From contig NZ_MRCE01000005.1 of assembly GCF_001904725.1 (NCBI RefSeq), forward strand, positions 4,269-68,268: 64,000 nt of DNA, written 5' to 3'. Within the stretch, counting starts at the first letter, position 1; every line of letters starts with the position of its first letter. A model generated the notes under the pieces. The model saw nothing but the letters and a program-made list of their open reading frames with translations, did no database searches and was not told where the DNA came from. Both the position numbers and the translations under genes were made by a program. Shown piece by piece: positions 26,357-35,242 of the stretch. Origin of the DNA: Phormidium ambiguum IAM M-71. Its GTDB lineage: Bacteria; Cyanobacteriota; Cyanobacteriia; Cyanobacteriales; Aerosakkonemataceae.

Positions 26357-29149
26357 TTAACCGATTAACAACCCTGCGGGAAAATGTTGCAATACTTCGC
26401 CAATATAGAGAGTATTATTGCATTTTAGTTCCTGCAATGTAATCGCATCTTGCCAAACAGTTGGCATTCCTTCCGGTAATTCAATGCTAGTATCTTCCCA
26501 AATATCTTTACCTAAAGGTAATTCTCCGGGTTGAATTACTTTAGCTAATAAGCGAGTTGCTAAGGTAATTGCTACTTTACCTTGATAAGTTCTGGCAAAG
26601 GCGATAATGCGATCGCTAAATTTCCCCTGTACCGTTAAAGGTTTATAATCACCATTCTGGAAAAGTTCTAAATGTTCTTTTCTAGCTTGCAATAATTGAT
26701 AAGTCAAGAACATTTTAATTCTGCCATCTTCTTTCGTTGCCAACAGACTTTTAATTAATTGCAAAACATCTGTTTTAATCTGCTGTTTGATTTCTTGCAA
26801 GTAACCAATTCGCTTTTCGTATTCTACCGGACGACGATTATCAGGATCTACCAAACTTAAATCCCATAATTCGTTACCTTGATAAAGGTCTGGAACTCCC
26901 GGAGAAGTGTTTTTCAAAAGGATTTGGGAGAGAGAATTAAAAATTCCATACTCGGCAATTTTTTGTTGGAAAGGACGCAGCTTTTCCAAAAATTCATTTG
27001 ATTCTGGCGCAGCTAAAAGTCGATCGACAAAATTGAGATATCCTTCTTCATAAGCGCTATCAGGTCTTAACCATGCTGTATGAACTTTAGCTTCTCTCAC
27101 TGCTTTAATGACAAAATCTTTCACCCTTTCAACAAACTGGGGATACTCGCTTTCATTAAATGGAAAAGCACCAATCAGGGTTTGATAAAGGAAATATTCA
27201 TCATTGGTATCCGGTACAGGTTTACCATTAATTACAGTTTTCTTGGCGCGATTCATTTCACTCCAAGTCCAGATATTTTCTTCCCATTCTGATGACATTT
27301 CCGATAAAACATTAATTCTTGCTCTCGTATCTTCACCTCGTTTAGTATCATGAGTTGCAGTAGCATTCATGGAATGTAACCAATGACTACTTCTTCTTTG
27401 ATTAAACTGATGAAATTCTTCAGGAGTAATGCCAAAAGTCCCCGGATTTCCTCCTACTTCATTGAGAGAAATTAAGCGATTATAGTTGTAGAAAAGTGTA
27501 TCTTCTACACCTTTGGCCATCAAGGGGCCTGTTAATTGCTGAAACTTCATGACAAAGTGATGTCGATCGGCTTTTTGTTCCTCATTCAAATAACTTTCAT
27601 CTTGGCGTAACAGCAACTTTTCTAAATAGCCAAGTTCCTTTACCAACAATGGTACGCGACCTTTCGCTTTTTCAATTGTTTCTTTGATGTAAGTGGTATC
27701 TTCTGGTCGCACATCTGGCGAAGAAGTGTAAGTCCGATAAACTGGAAATAAAGCTAAAACCTCGGATAACACTCTTTTCAAACCATTAGCAGTAAAATCA
27801 CTTCCTTCCCTAGTTTGACCGGAAATATGTTTCAACTTTTGGGCTAAATTATCCACATCACCCAACAAATTTTTCTCAATAATTAAATGCTTTTTCTCGG
27901 TTACTAAGTCATGATATGGTGCATTCGATCCGGTAAAAGCAGAGTAAATATCTTGAAATTCTTGTTGGCGATCGCTACAGCAGAACAAACCATTAACATA
28001 ATTCAGATAATCATAACCACTGGTTCCCTGAATTGGCCAATGATGAGGTAAATCTTCCCCAACTAATTCTAAAATCTTTTCCGCAGTGATGTATGTATCT
28101 CCAACTTTTTCTCGGAGTTTTTCGAGATAATCATTGGGGTTATAAAGTCCATCAATATGATCGATTCTTAACCCAGTAAATTTCCCTTCTCTGACAAATC
28201 TTTCAATTAAAGAATGAGACCTACCCAATACTTTCATTTCTTCGACTTTTACAGAAATCAACTCATTAACTGTAAAAAATCTCCGATAGTTGATTTCTTC
28301 TGCGCCAACTTTCCAGAAAGATAAACGATAAAATTGTTCGGAAAGGATGCTATCTAACAAGTTAAAAGTTTCGGATTTTCCAGGTTCTCCATTAAAAAAT
28401 TGAATATTGTGATCGAAGAACTCTTTAACAGATTCGTTTTGGGTATAAAGTTCCCACAATAAAGCTTTAACAAAAGCTAATTGGTCGTATCTTTCTCTAC
28501 CCTTCCATTCTGCTGGTAGGTTTTTAATCAAATAAACTACCCCCAACAACTTGACAAAATCTGGATGTCTTCTGCCTAATTCTTTCCCCAATTGTCCAAG
28601 ATTTTGCGTCAAAAAACGATCGTATGATTCAATTCTAATTGGCAAGTTTAAGCCAAAATAATCAATACTTAATCCTGTTTCATCGTATTGTAATTTTATG
28701 TCGCCATTTTCTAGACATTCCCCATAAAAAGTGCCGAGTAAAGGTGCAAGAACTCTGCCTCTAAAACTTTCGTAAGCATGATTCCATTCAATATCAAAAA
28801 AGTCGAAAAATTCGGAATCAGGGCCATTTTCTAGCACATCCATCAGCCATTTATTTTGGCTATCATAAGCCATGTGGTTAGGGACAATATCTTGTAACCA
28901 TCCCATATTATGACTTTGGAGATCGCTTAACAATTGCTCAAATTCTTCTGTAGTTCCTAACTCTGGATTTAATTGAGTGGGATCGACTACATCATAACCG
29001 TGAGTACTACCAGACCTAGCTTTGAAAATAGGGGAAGCGTAGAAGTCAGAAATTCCCAATTCTGCCAAATAGTTGACGATTTTTTGGGCAGCGGCGAAGG
29101 GGAAACCGCTATGAAATTGAATGCGGTAAGTTGAGGTAGGAATTCTCAT
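26357..29149 (-). CDS. treY: Malto-oligosyltrehalose synthase
   Basis: TreY isomerises the reducing-end alpha-1,4 bond of maltodextrins to the alpha,alpha-1,1 bond of trehalose. The 930-residue GH13 protein begins PTSTYRIQFHSGFPF and shows YASPIFKARSGSTHGYDVVD, DIVPNHMAYD, the catalytic strand GLRIDHIDGLYNP and TSGYDYLN. The long insertion between barrel elements is typical of TreY. It lies 11 nt downstream of treZ, so the two form an operon that makes trehalose from glycogen-derived glucans, a desiccation and salt-stress solute in cyanobacteria. Confidence 0.96.
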   Translation of the reverse strand: MRIPTSTYRIQFHSGFPFAAAQKIVNYLAELGISDFYASPIFKARSGSTHGYDVVDPTQLNPELGTTEEFEQLLSDLQSHNMGWLQDIVPNHMAYDSQNKWLMDVLENGPDSEFFDFFDIEWNHAYESFRGRVLAPLLGTFYGECLENGDIKLQYDETGLSIDYFGLNLPIRIESYDRFLTQNLGQLGKELGRRHPDFVKLLGVVYLIKNLPAEWKGRERYDQLAFVKALLWELYTQNESVKEFFDHNIQFFNGEPGKSETFNLLDSILSEQFYRLSFWKVGAEEINYRRFFTVNELISVKVEEMKVLGRSHSLIERFVREGKFTGLRIDHIDGLYNPNDYLEKLREKVGDTYITAEKILELVGEDLPHHWPIQGTSGYDYLNYVNGLFCCSDRQQEFQDIYSAFTGSNAPYHDLVTEKKHLIIEKNLLGDVDNLAQKLKHISGQTREGSDFTANGLKRVLSEVLALFPVYRTYTSSPDVRPEDTTYIKETIEKAKGRVPLLVKELGYLEKLLLRQDESYLNEEQKADRHHFVMKFQQLTGPLMAKGVEDTLFYNYNRLISLNEVGGNPGTFGITPEEFHQFNQRRSSHWLHSMNATATHDTKRGEDTRARINVLSEMSSEWEENIWTWSEMNRAKKTVINGKPVPDTNDEYFLYQTLIGAFPFNESEYPQFVERVKDFVIKAVREAKVHTAWLRPDSAYEEGYLNFVDRLLAAPESNEFLEKLRPFQQKIAEYGIFNSLSQILLKNTSPGVPDLYQGNELWDLSLVDPDNRRPVEYEKRIGYLQEIKQQIKTDVLQLIKSLLATKEDGRIKMFLTYQLLQARKEHLELFQNGDYKPLTVQGKFSDRIIAFARTYQGKVAITLATRLLAKVIQPGELPLGKDIWEDTSIELPEGMPTVWQDAITLQELKCNNTLYIGEVLQHFPAGLLIG

Positions 29150-29160
29150 TTTATTTGGCT

Positions 29161-30984
29161 TTATGCTTGGTAAAGGACAAAACTTTTGGCAGGAATTGTA
29201 AGTAGTTCGCCAGGAATTAATTTATCTGGCATTGTAGCACCTGGCCCCATCCATTTAAGATCGGCAGAATCGATGAGTTTTTGCCAACTTCCGCTAGGTG
29301 GTTCTGCATCAAAGGTGAGAGTGCGATCGCTAAAATTCATCACATAAAACACCTGATTTTCATAGCTATAGCGCCGCATAAACAATAATTTTTCTTCTTC
29401 CCGACTAGATACTTCTAATCTCTTTTTATCCAGAACTTTCAAAGCCTCATTAATCCGCCGTAAGAAAATCAATTCTTGATAAAAATCCCACAAAACTTTG
29501 TGTTTATCTTGATATTGTTGTTCCCAATTTAGAACACACTTGTTAAACGTTCCCGGATCTTGCGGGTCTTGAAAATCTTTCTCATGACCAGTTTGCAAAA
29601 ACTCATCTTTTTTGGATTTTCTGACAGCTTCAATCAAATCTTTGTCTGAGTGGCTAATAAAATATAAAAATGGTGCTTCTTCCCCATATTCCTCACCCAT
29701 AAAAAGTAAGGGAATAAATGGCGAAAGAAGCACGGTTGCTGCTGTCAACTTCAACCCTTCAAAAGAAGTAAGTTTTGTCATTCTCTCACCCAAAATCCGA
29801 TTTCCTGTTTGGTCGTGATTTTGGGAACAAATTATAAACTTATGAGCAGGTTCTTCGATCGAAGATTTGCCGTGACGACGCTTTCTATCTGGAGAATATT
29901 GTCCCGAATAAACAAAGCCTTCACGTAAAGATTTTTCTAAGTCTTTACACTTGCCAAAATCTTGGTAATACTTTTGTTGTTCGCCTGTAATTAAAGTATG
30001 TAATGAATGATGGAAATCATCGCACCATTGGGCATCAAGTCCATAGCCACCCACTTCTTGAGGACGAATGATTCGTACATCATTAAAATCACTTTCAGCT
30101 GTGAGATAAAACTTCCTTCCTTTTTGTTGAGAAAGGGCTTGCACTCTCTCAGCTAACTCTTCTAGAAAATGTTTCGCACTCATATCGTAAATGCCCTGAA
30201 TTGCATCTAATCTGAGAGCATCTACATGAAAATTATCTAACCAATATAAAGCATTTTCGAGGAAATATTCGCGCACGCCATCGCAATAAGCAAAATCTAA
30301 ATTAGGCGCATCTCCCCAATCACCAAGATACTTTTTCGTAAAGTAAGGGCCAAAATTAGGTAAATAATTTCCTTCCGGCCCCAAGTGATTGTAAACTACG
30401 TCTAAAATTACGGCGATACCTTCTTGATGACAGGCATTAATTAGTTTTTTTAACCCATTGGGGCCACCATAAGTATTTTGTACTGCGTAGGGATATACAC
30501 CATCGTAACCCCAGTTTCTTTCCCCTGGAAATTGGGCTACTGGCATAATTTCAATGGCATTAATTCCTAACTCTTTTAATCGGGTAAGTCTGGGAATAAC
30601 TGCTTCAAAAGTACCTTCTGGAGTAAAAGTGCCTATGTGTAATTCGTAAATTATGTAATCTTCTAAACGAATGCCTGTCCAATCACGATCGGTCCAATTA
30701 AATGTACTATGATCGAATACTTCCGAAGCTTTATGTACACCTTCGGGTTGCAAATAAGAAGCAGGATCGGGAAATTCTTTAGTTTCTTCTAACTGATAAA
30801 CATAACGACTACCAGGTTCAATATTTTCGGCTGTGACTTGCCAAAAACCATATTCCAACTGCTGCATTGGTAGCAATTGTTCTTGAGGGGAAATTATTTT
30901 TACTGCTACTTGTTTAAGCAACGGTGCCCAAACTGTAAATTGACAACGGGTGTTTCCTAAGTAATTAGCGCCTACTTTAACCAT
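29161..30984 (-). CDS. treZ: Malto-oligosyltrehalose trehalohydrolase
   Basis: TreZ releases free trehalose from the maltooligosyl trehalose made by TreY. The 607-residue protein has an N-terminal CBM48/E-set domain (GNTRCQFTVWAPLLKQVAVKI) and a GH13 barrel with DVVYNHLGPEGNYL, DALRLDAIQGIYD (nucleophile Asp), TAESDFND (acid Glu) and ICSQNHDQTGNR. The order treZ-treY with a tiny gap indicates co-transcription from upstream of treZ. No treX-like debranching enzyme or trehalase is visible nearby. Confidence 0.95.
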   Translation of the reverse strand: MVKVGANYLGNTRCQFTVWAPLLKQVAVKIISPQEQLLPMQQLEYGFWQVTAENIEPGSRYVYQLEETKEFPDPASYLQPEGVHKASEVFDHSTFNWTDRDWTGIRLEDYIIYELHIGTFTPEGTFEAVIPRLTRLKELGINAIEIMPVAQFPGERNWGYDGVYPYAVQNTYGGPNGLKKLINACHQEGIAVILDVVYNHLGPEGNYLPNFGPYFTKKYLGDWGDAPNLDFAYCDGVREYFLENALYWLDNFHVDALRLDAIQGIYDMSAKHFLEELAERVQALSQQKGRKFYLTAESDFNDVRIIRPQEVGGYGLDAQWCDDFHHSLHTLITGEQQKYYQDFGKCKDLEKSLREGFVYSGQYSPDRKRRHGKSSIEEPAHKFIICSQNHDQTGNRILGERMTKLTSFEGLKLTAATVLLSPFIPLLFMGEEYGEEAPFLYFISHSDKDLIEAVRKSKKDEFLQTGHEKDFQDPQDPGTFNKCVLNWEQQYQDKHKVLWDFYQELIFLRRINEALKVLDKKRLEVSSREEEKLLFMRRYSYENQVFYVMNFSDRTLTFDAEPPSGSWQKLIDSADLKWMGPGATMPDKLIPGELLTIPAKSFVLYQA

Positions 30985-31072
30985 TGGCTGCTTTTAACTC
31001 TCATTCATTGTTCTCAAAATACAGTTAACTCAGCTGTGGGGATATCTGTCCCAGAGTTGATTTTATCGGTAT

Positions 31073-31117
31073 GTTGTTGCGCTTGGGCGCGAAAGAAAGG
31101 CGCACAAGCGCAACAAC
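31073..31117. repeat. Perfect inverted repeat upstream of treZ
   Basis: GTTGTTGCGCTTG pairs over 13 bp with CAAGCGCAACAAC, with a further GCGC/GCGC pairing inside. It sits between the treZ start and the cytochrome gene's 3' end and has no T tract, so a dispersed palindrome or regulatory hairpin is more likely than a terminator. Confidence 0.6.
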
Positions 31118-31145
31118 GTACTTAATCTTAATCTCAAAAAATTAG

Positions 31146-31173
31146 CCCCCAAACACTATTTAGTGCTTGAGGG
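31146..31173 (-). terminator. Terminator of the cytochrome c gene
   Basis: Read on the minus strand, CCCTCAAGCACTA pairs with TAGTGTTTGGGGG and is followed by CTAATTTTTTG. It lies about 30 nt after the stop codon. Confidence 0.65.
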
Positions 31174-31199
31174 AAAGAAAACATTTAAATTTAACAGAT

Positions 31200-31589
31200 T
31201 TACAGCTTTTCCAGATAACTAAGGAGATCTGCCATTTCTTGTGTTCCTGGTTGAAATTGTGGCATTGGTGGAGTTTTGCCACTAATCACCTGCTGAATTA
31301 AGCTAATTTGTGATTTATGCTTGGATATACCTTGCAAGCTGGGGCCAACTCGACCATCTGCTTGATAACCATGACATCCAGCACAGTTCATTTGAAAGAT
31401 CGCATTACCCCTAACGGGATCGCCTGTCAGAGACATAACACTCTTAATATATGGGTCGGACATTTGCCACTGATGAAAAATCACCATCCCTAAAAAGATT
31501 GCCAGCACTAGTGCGAGAACGACTAAGGTGAGTTGTCCAATTATTGTTTCTGGTTTTGTAAGTTGCTTATCCACATGGTTGCCCAGCAA
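31200..31589 (-). CDS. cytM: Membrane-anchored cytochrome c, CytM-like
   Basis: This 129-residue protein has an uncleaved-looking hydrophobic helix (residues 19-38, QLTLVVLALVLAIFLGMVIF), then a single cytochrome c domain with heme motif CAGCH (Cys69, Cys72, His73) and a likely axial Met108 in TPPMPQF. Length, anchor and the GDPVRGNAIFQMNCAGCH segment match cyanobacterial CytM, a low-abundance thylakoid/cytoplasmic-membrane cytochrome that affects respiration versus photosynthesis balance. It is divergent from petG. The CytM name is by pattern; another small class I cytochrome is possible. Confidence 0.75.
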   Translation of the reverse strand: MLGNHVDKQLTKPETIIGQLTLVVLALVLAIFLGMVIFHQWQMSDPYIKSVMSLTGDPVRGNAIFQMNCAGCHGYQADGRVGPSLQGISKHKSQISLIQQVISGKTPPMPQFQPGTQEMADLLSYLEKL

Positions 31590-31818
31590 AGAGAAAATTT
31601 ACAAACAATGTTTTTAATCATATACATAGCTTAAGATTTCTAGACAATTCAGGCAAGCTAACCTAACGGGCTACAGGTCGCTTCCCGGAAGTGATTCAGC
31701 CCGATCCGACTATGCTTGATGTAATTTTTGCTTCATACTTGGTTACTACTAGCGATCGCACTCGCTAGTAGGATAATGAAATATAGGTAATAAACGTTAA
31801 CATTCAAGGAGATCTGAC

Positions 31819-31932
31819 GTGGTAGAACCCCTTCTTTCAGGAATTGTGCTGGGCTTAGTGCTTGTAACCCTGGCTGGGTTGTTTGTTGCTGCTTACTTAC
31901 AGTACAAGCGTGGTAATCAGTTGGGAATCTAA
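31819..31932 (+). CDS. petG: Cytochrome b6-f complex subunit PetG
   Basis: A 37-residue single-helix protein, [19 protein letters not shown] followed by [17 protein letters not shown]. Length, the N-terminal VEPLL and the QYKRGNQLG tail are diagnostic of PetG, one of the four small subunits at the periphery of the cytochrome b6-f dimer in the thylakoid membrane. The start is GTG, 8 nt after AAGGAG. It has no same-strand neighbour within reach and is followed by a palindrome with a T run. Confidence 0.95.
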   Translation: MVEPLLSGIVLGLVLVTLAGLFVAAYLQYKRGNQLGI

Positions 31933-31984
31933 TAGCTGTTAGATTAGTCCGGTTAATCAGACATACTATCCTTAACCCAAAACC

Positions 31985-32016
31985 TTGTAGAGATGTCATA
32001 TATAACGTCTCTACAA
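31985..32016 (+). terminator. Palindrome/terminator after petG
   Basis: TTGTAGAGATGT pairs with ACGTCTCTACAA and is followed by TTTT. A near-identical perfect palindrome is at 50232-50263, so this belongs to a dispersed family that may also terminate transcription. Confidence 0.6.
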
Positions 32017-32175
32017 TTTTGCTTTTATGGGTTAACACAAAATCCTTTAGTGCAACATCTAACTAACGTTATGTTTTTGATTATGTTATAAATAATACTC
32101 TCGAAAGAGCCTTTTTTATTCTTTAAGTATCCATAATAGCTGATAAAAGATTAAATAACTTTTTTGGAGGTTATT

Positions 32176-32364
32176 ATGAGTGTTGAAGATCGTTTGAATG
32201 CAGTTGCTAAAAATATTGAGGGCAAAGTTCAAGAAGGAATGAGCGAAGTAACAGGGAATCCTCAAGATAAAGTAGAAGGTAGAGCTAAGCAAAGAGAAGC
32301 TGCGGCAATGCACGCTAAAGAAGATTTAAAAGATCAAGCAAAACGAATTATCGACAGAGCTTAA
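32176..32364 (+). CDS. CsbD-family stress protein
   Basis: This 62-residue hydrophilic protein matches the CsbD family: SVEDRLNAVAKNIEGKVQEG, then EVTGNPQDKVEGRAKQ and a charged helical tail. CsbD proteins are small, highly charged and induced by general stress in Bacillus, with no known biochemical role. The ATG at 32176 is preceded by a perfect GGAGG 5 nt upstream, so the longer in-frame start at 32164 is unlikely. A palindrome just downstream probably ends the transcript. Confidence 0.88.
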   Translation: MSVEDRLNAVAKNIEGKVQEGMSEVTGNPQDKVEGRAKQREAAAMHAKEDLKDQAKRIIDRA

Positions 32365-32380
32365 TATGCTTTGTTAAGCT

Positions 32381-32413
32381 AGATACCCGACTTCTTGAAG
32401 AAGTCGGGTATCT
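32381..32413. repeat. Perfect 33-nt palindrome (GACTTCTT-GA-AGAAGTC family)
   Basis: AGATACCCGACTTCTT is followed after one base by AAGAAGTCGGGTATCT. Related copies are at 36858-36892 and 62209-62238. It sits between the convergent ends of the CsbD gene and the FTR1 gene, where it could end both transcripts. Confidence 0.75.
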
Positions 32414-32414
32414 G

Positions 32415-33386
32415 TTAAGAACTGGCAGATTTTTCTCTATTTGTTAAAGGGTCTTTACTATTCCTTTTAGGTACTGGGCTTTTACCATTCAAGCTGCGGA
32501 AATAAAGTCCGCCAATGGTGAGTAAAAATAGCACATAAGCTATGGCTTGCACTTGATAAAGTTTATCGGTGTAGCCAAAAAGAGTCCGCAAAATTAAACC
32601 GGGAAACTGATTTTGAGGTAGAACTGTACTGAGATTCCAAACCATTGGGCCTAAAATACAGGAAGGGTTTTTGGCAAATCTTTCATAGTAAAAACAAAAA
32701 CCTTCTGATTGACGATTCATTTGAGAGAGAGTTTTCATTCCTGCATCTAAGTCTCCCAGTGCAGAAATTACTAATCCGGCGACAATTAGGAGTAATAAAA
32801 CTCCCATGATTTGAAAGAAGCGACGGATATTAATTTTGATTCCCCATTTAAATAACAGTACGCCGATTCCGGCGGCTACGGCTAAGCCGCTAAGTGCGCC
32901 AATGGTCGGAATTAAACCTTGTTGAAATTTGCCGATGATAAACAGAACGGTTTCAAATCCTTCGCGTAAGACGGCGATAAAAATTAAGGTAAAAATTCCC
33001 CATCCGGCAACTGCGTTGTTTTGGAGTGCGGCGTTAACTGCACCTTCTACTTGATATTTCAGGGATTTTGCTTGCTGTGTCATCCAGATTAACATCCAGC
33101 TAAGCATGGCGATCGCACCTAGCCCAAAAGCTGCTTCTAAAAATGGCTCAATTACAGCCCCTAATTGTGAGTTAGAAGTACTTAATAATTGGAAGATCCA
33201 GCCTATTAGTAAACCTACTAATCCACTGGCAATAATTCCCGCGCCAATTCCTGCATAAACCCAAGGGTTAAGTTTAGTTTGTTTGGCTTTTTTCAATAAA
33301 GCCAGCACAATTCCCACTACTAAAGCGGCTTCTACTCCTTCTCTGAGGGTAATGACAAATGTTGGTAAAGCAGCAGTAAAATCCAT
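32415..33386 (-). CDS. FTR1-family iron permease
   Basis: This 323-residue protein has seven or so membrane helices and two REGxE iron-transfer motifs (REGVE, residues 15-19; REGFE, residues 141-145) typical of Ftr1/EfeU permeases. Yeast Ftr1 moves ferric iron produced by a multicopper ferroxidase. Here a multicopper oxidase, an EfeO-like lipoprotein and a bacterioferritin lie upstream on the same strand, which strongly supports an iron-import role in the cytoplasmic membrane. The spacer to the bacterioferritin gene holds TAGTTGG/CCTACTA heptad repeats. Confidence 0.92.
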   Translation of the reverse strand: MDFTAALPTFVITLREGVEAALVVGIVLALLKKAKQTKLNPWVYAGIGAGIIASGLVGLLIGWIFQLLSTSNSQLGAVIEPFLEAAFGLGAIAMLSWMLIWMTQQAKSLKYQVEGAVNAALQNNAVAGWGIFTLIFIAVLREGFETVLFIIGKFQQGLIPTIGALSGLAVAAGIGVLLFKWGIKINIRRFFQIMGVLLLLIVAGLVISALGDLDAGMKTLSQMNRQSEGFCFYYERFAKNPSCILGPMVWNLSTVLPQNQFPGLILRTLFGYTDKLYQVQAIAYVLFLLTIGGLYFRSLNGKSPVPKRNSKDPLTNREKSASS

Positions 33387-33391
33387 AATTT

Positions 33392-33489
33392 GTTAATTGG
33401 TAATTGATGATTGGTAGTTGGTAGTTGGTAATTACTTCTGGTAGTAGTTTGTTCTTTTTGCCCATTACCTACTACCTACTACCTATTAT
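33392..33489. repeat. CCTACTA-type heptad inverted repeat
   Basis: GGTAGTTGGTAGTTGGTAATTAC on one side faces ATTACCTACTACCTACTACC on the other, giving a long imperfect hairpin between the bacterioferritin and FTR1 genes. A related element follows the ADP-ribosylglycohydrolase gene at 56463-56518. Confidence 0.65.
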
Positions 33490-33923
33490 TAGCTAAAATC
33501 CCGCAACATTTTTTTGATTTCTATGTTGTGTAATTCTTCTTGCCCAATCATGGTGCGAGCGAATTCTTCTAAATAAATGCTGGCATCTTCTACTGTTTCT
33601 AGAAGGTTTTTATACAAATTTAGCGCTGTTTTTTCGTGATTTAGGCTTTCCTGCAAAATATCTTTTACAGTATGTTTGTAAGTTTCTTCCATTGGTGCGA
33701 TTCTTAGGCTAGGATGTCCTTCTAAGCCAGTGAGAATTTCTCCTACTTGTTGGGCGTGGAGTAAAGATTCGTTGGCTTGGGCTTTGAAAAATTGTACGAT
33801 CGGAATTCGATTTGGCCCTGTTACCATCAAAGAGTAGTGAGTATAGCGGACTACCCCTGCTAATTCAAATTCCATGATCGAGTTGAGTAGGGCGATCGTT
33901 TTTTGTTGGTCTAGTTCTCTCAT
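33489..33923 (-). CDS. Bacterioferritin-like ferritin
   Basis: This 144-residue four-helix protein has the di-iron ligand pattern: E-FELAGVVRYTHYS in helix A, NESLLHAQQVGE in helix B, LNHEKTALNLYKNLL in helix C and GQEELHNIEIKKML in helix D, giving the E...ExxH...E...ExxH set. Similar proteins are annotated bacterioferritin; heme binding cannot be judged. It would store or buffer iron brought in by the neighbouring FTR1 permease. It lies between the permease and the EfeO-like lipoprotein gene. Confidence 0.85.
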   Translation of the reverse strand: MRELDQQKTIALLNSIMEFELAGVVRYTHYSLMVTGPNRIPIVQFFKAQANESLLHAQQVGEILTGLEGHPSLRIAPMEETYKHTVKDILQESLNHEKTALNLYKNLLETVEDASIYLEEFARTMIGQEELHNIEIKKMLRDFS

Positions 33924-34029
33924 TAGTCTTCTGTGACGATTTCTAGTCGTAAATTAATCATAAGTAATTGATAACTGGGGAACTGATTTTTTCCTGACCA
34001 TTATTGATTACTTATTATTCAGTTAAGCA

Positions 34030-35070
34030 TTATCTAGTTATTTTTTGACTATTTTGTTCTATTGTTTTAACTAATTGAGAAACTTGGACTGGTGTTAATA
34101 CTGGTGCGGCTGGGGGAGTAGCATCTGGCCAAGCTTTTCTCAGTTCTGTCATGCTAGTTTCGATCGCTTTGTGTGCTTCTGGATTTTGTTTTGCCACTTG
34201 TGCGGCTATCCCTTTATACAGGGTATTAGCATAGTTGACAAAGCCGCGAGAATCCTGATACTCAATCGCTGCGGAAATTTTACCATTTGCGATCGCCGCC
34301 CCATACTCCGAGTTAGCCGCATCTAACAACCCATTGATTACCTTTAATACAAATTCGGGTGAATTTCTTTGAGTTTCTGGTATTCCCTGAATTGCACTAT
34401 CTACCGCTTGCATAGAATTAGTAAATTCTGTCGCAATTTTAGTATCTTTTGGTTTAGATTTTACTAAGTCTTGCAAAGTAATTAAAGTAGTTTTGAACTC
34501 TTTGACATTTCTTTCATTTAGCTGATCTTCAACATCTACATAAATTTCTTCTACTGGATGTCCGATATGCGGTTCGGCTTGCTTTGGTTGTTGTTTATCT
34601 AACAGTTCTTTCGCTACTAAAAGATGCCCTTTCATTAATCCCAATTTTGTCATGTAATCGACATCTTTAGCTTCACCAGTGAGGACAATATCCTCAATTG
34701 TTACCATGTCTTTAATTTTGTCAAATTCGGCTTGGCTAATTACTTGTTTGGAAACTAATTCTTCCACATTTGCATAAGGGCGACTGGCTTGAATTTTATT
34801 AGATAATGCCGGAATTCCTAATTTAGCTTCTAACTTATCTAATTCTGACAAAATGGCGTTGTTAATGTTAATTTTTTGCTGGTGACTGCTATGACCATTA
34901 TGATTTGTAGTTGCGGTTGTGGTAGTATTAGTCGCCACTTTCACTTCTGAGCTATTTTGTTTGCTTTCAGTAGTGCTACAAGCAGAAATCGCTACTAAAC
35001 TAACCAGCGAAATCGTAACAGACAAGGATTGTAAAAGTTTCATAAGTTTGTTTAGATATTTTTGCAACAA
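34030..35070 (-). CDS. Lipoprotein with HHH domain and EfeO/imelysin-like region
   Basis: A signal peptide ends in the lipobox ISAC (Cys31). A His/Thr/Asn-rich linker follows (TTNHNGHSSHQQ), then a helix-hairpin-helix segment (ININNAILSELDKLEAKLG to SQAEFDKIKDMV, residues 67-123). The C-terminal helical domain contains HPVE (His171-x-x-Glu174), matching the HxxE of the M75/imelysin (EfeO) family, which binds iron for Ftr1-type permeases. The His-rich linker could also bind metal. The combination of a ComEA-like HHH and an EfeO-like domain in one lipoprotein is unusual. Confidence 0.72.
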   Translation of the reverse strand: MLQKYLNKLMKLLQSLSVTISLVSLVAISACSTTESKQNSSEVKVATNTTTTATTNHNGHSSHQQKININNAILSELDKLEAKLGIPALSNKIQASRPYANVEELVSKQVISQAEFDKIKDMVTIEDIVLTGEAKDVDYMTKLGLMKGHLLVAKELLDKQQPKQAEPHIGHPVEEIYVDVEDQLNERNVKEFKTTLITLQDLVKSKPKDTKIATEFTNSMQAVDSAIQGIPETQRNSPEFVLKVINGLLDAANSEYGAAIANGKISAAIEYQDSRGFVNYANTLYKGIAAQVAKQNPEAHKAIETSMTELRKAWPDATPPAAPVLTPVQVSQLVKTIEQNSQKITR

Positions 35071-35242
35071 TGAACAGAGCAGGTACTCTTGAGTTTAGCT
35101 AATACCTGCTTTAATAAAAGGTTTTGATTTCCCAAGCTTGGAGATTATATTGTCTATCTAATGAGAAGTCTTGTCAACTACTTGGTAATAAATCGATCGC
35201 AAATAATTTATTCAGAGGTGGGAAAACTTTGAAATAGCTGAT

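Noticed and set aside
31667-31703. tRNA-like fold between the cytochrome gene and petG (CGGGCT...AGCCCG with an inner stem)
   Set aside because: Too short for a tRNA, with no T-loop or anticodon arm. It is a simple hairpin.
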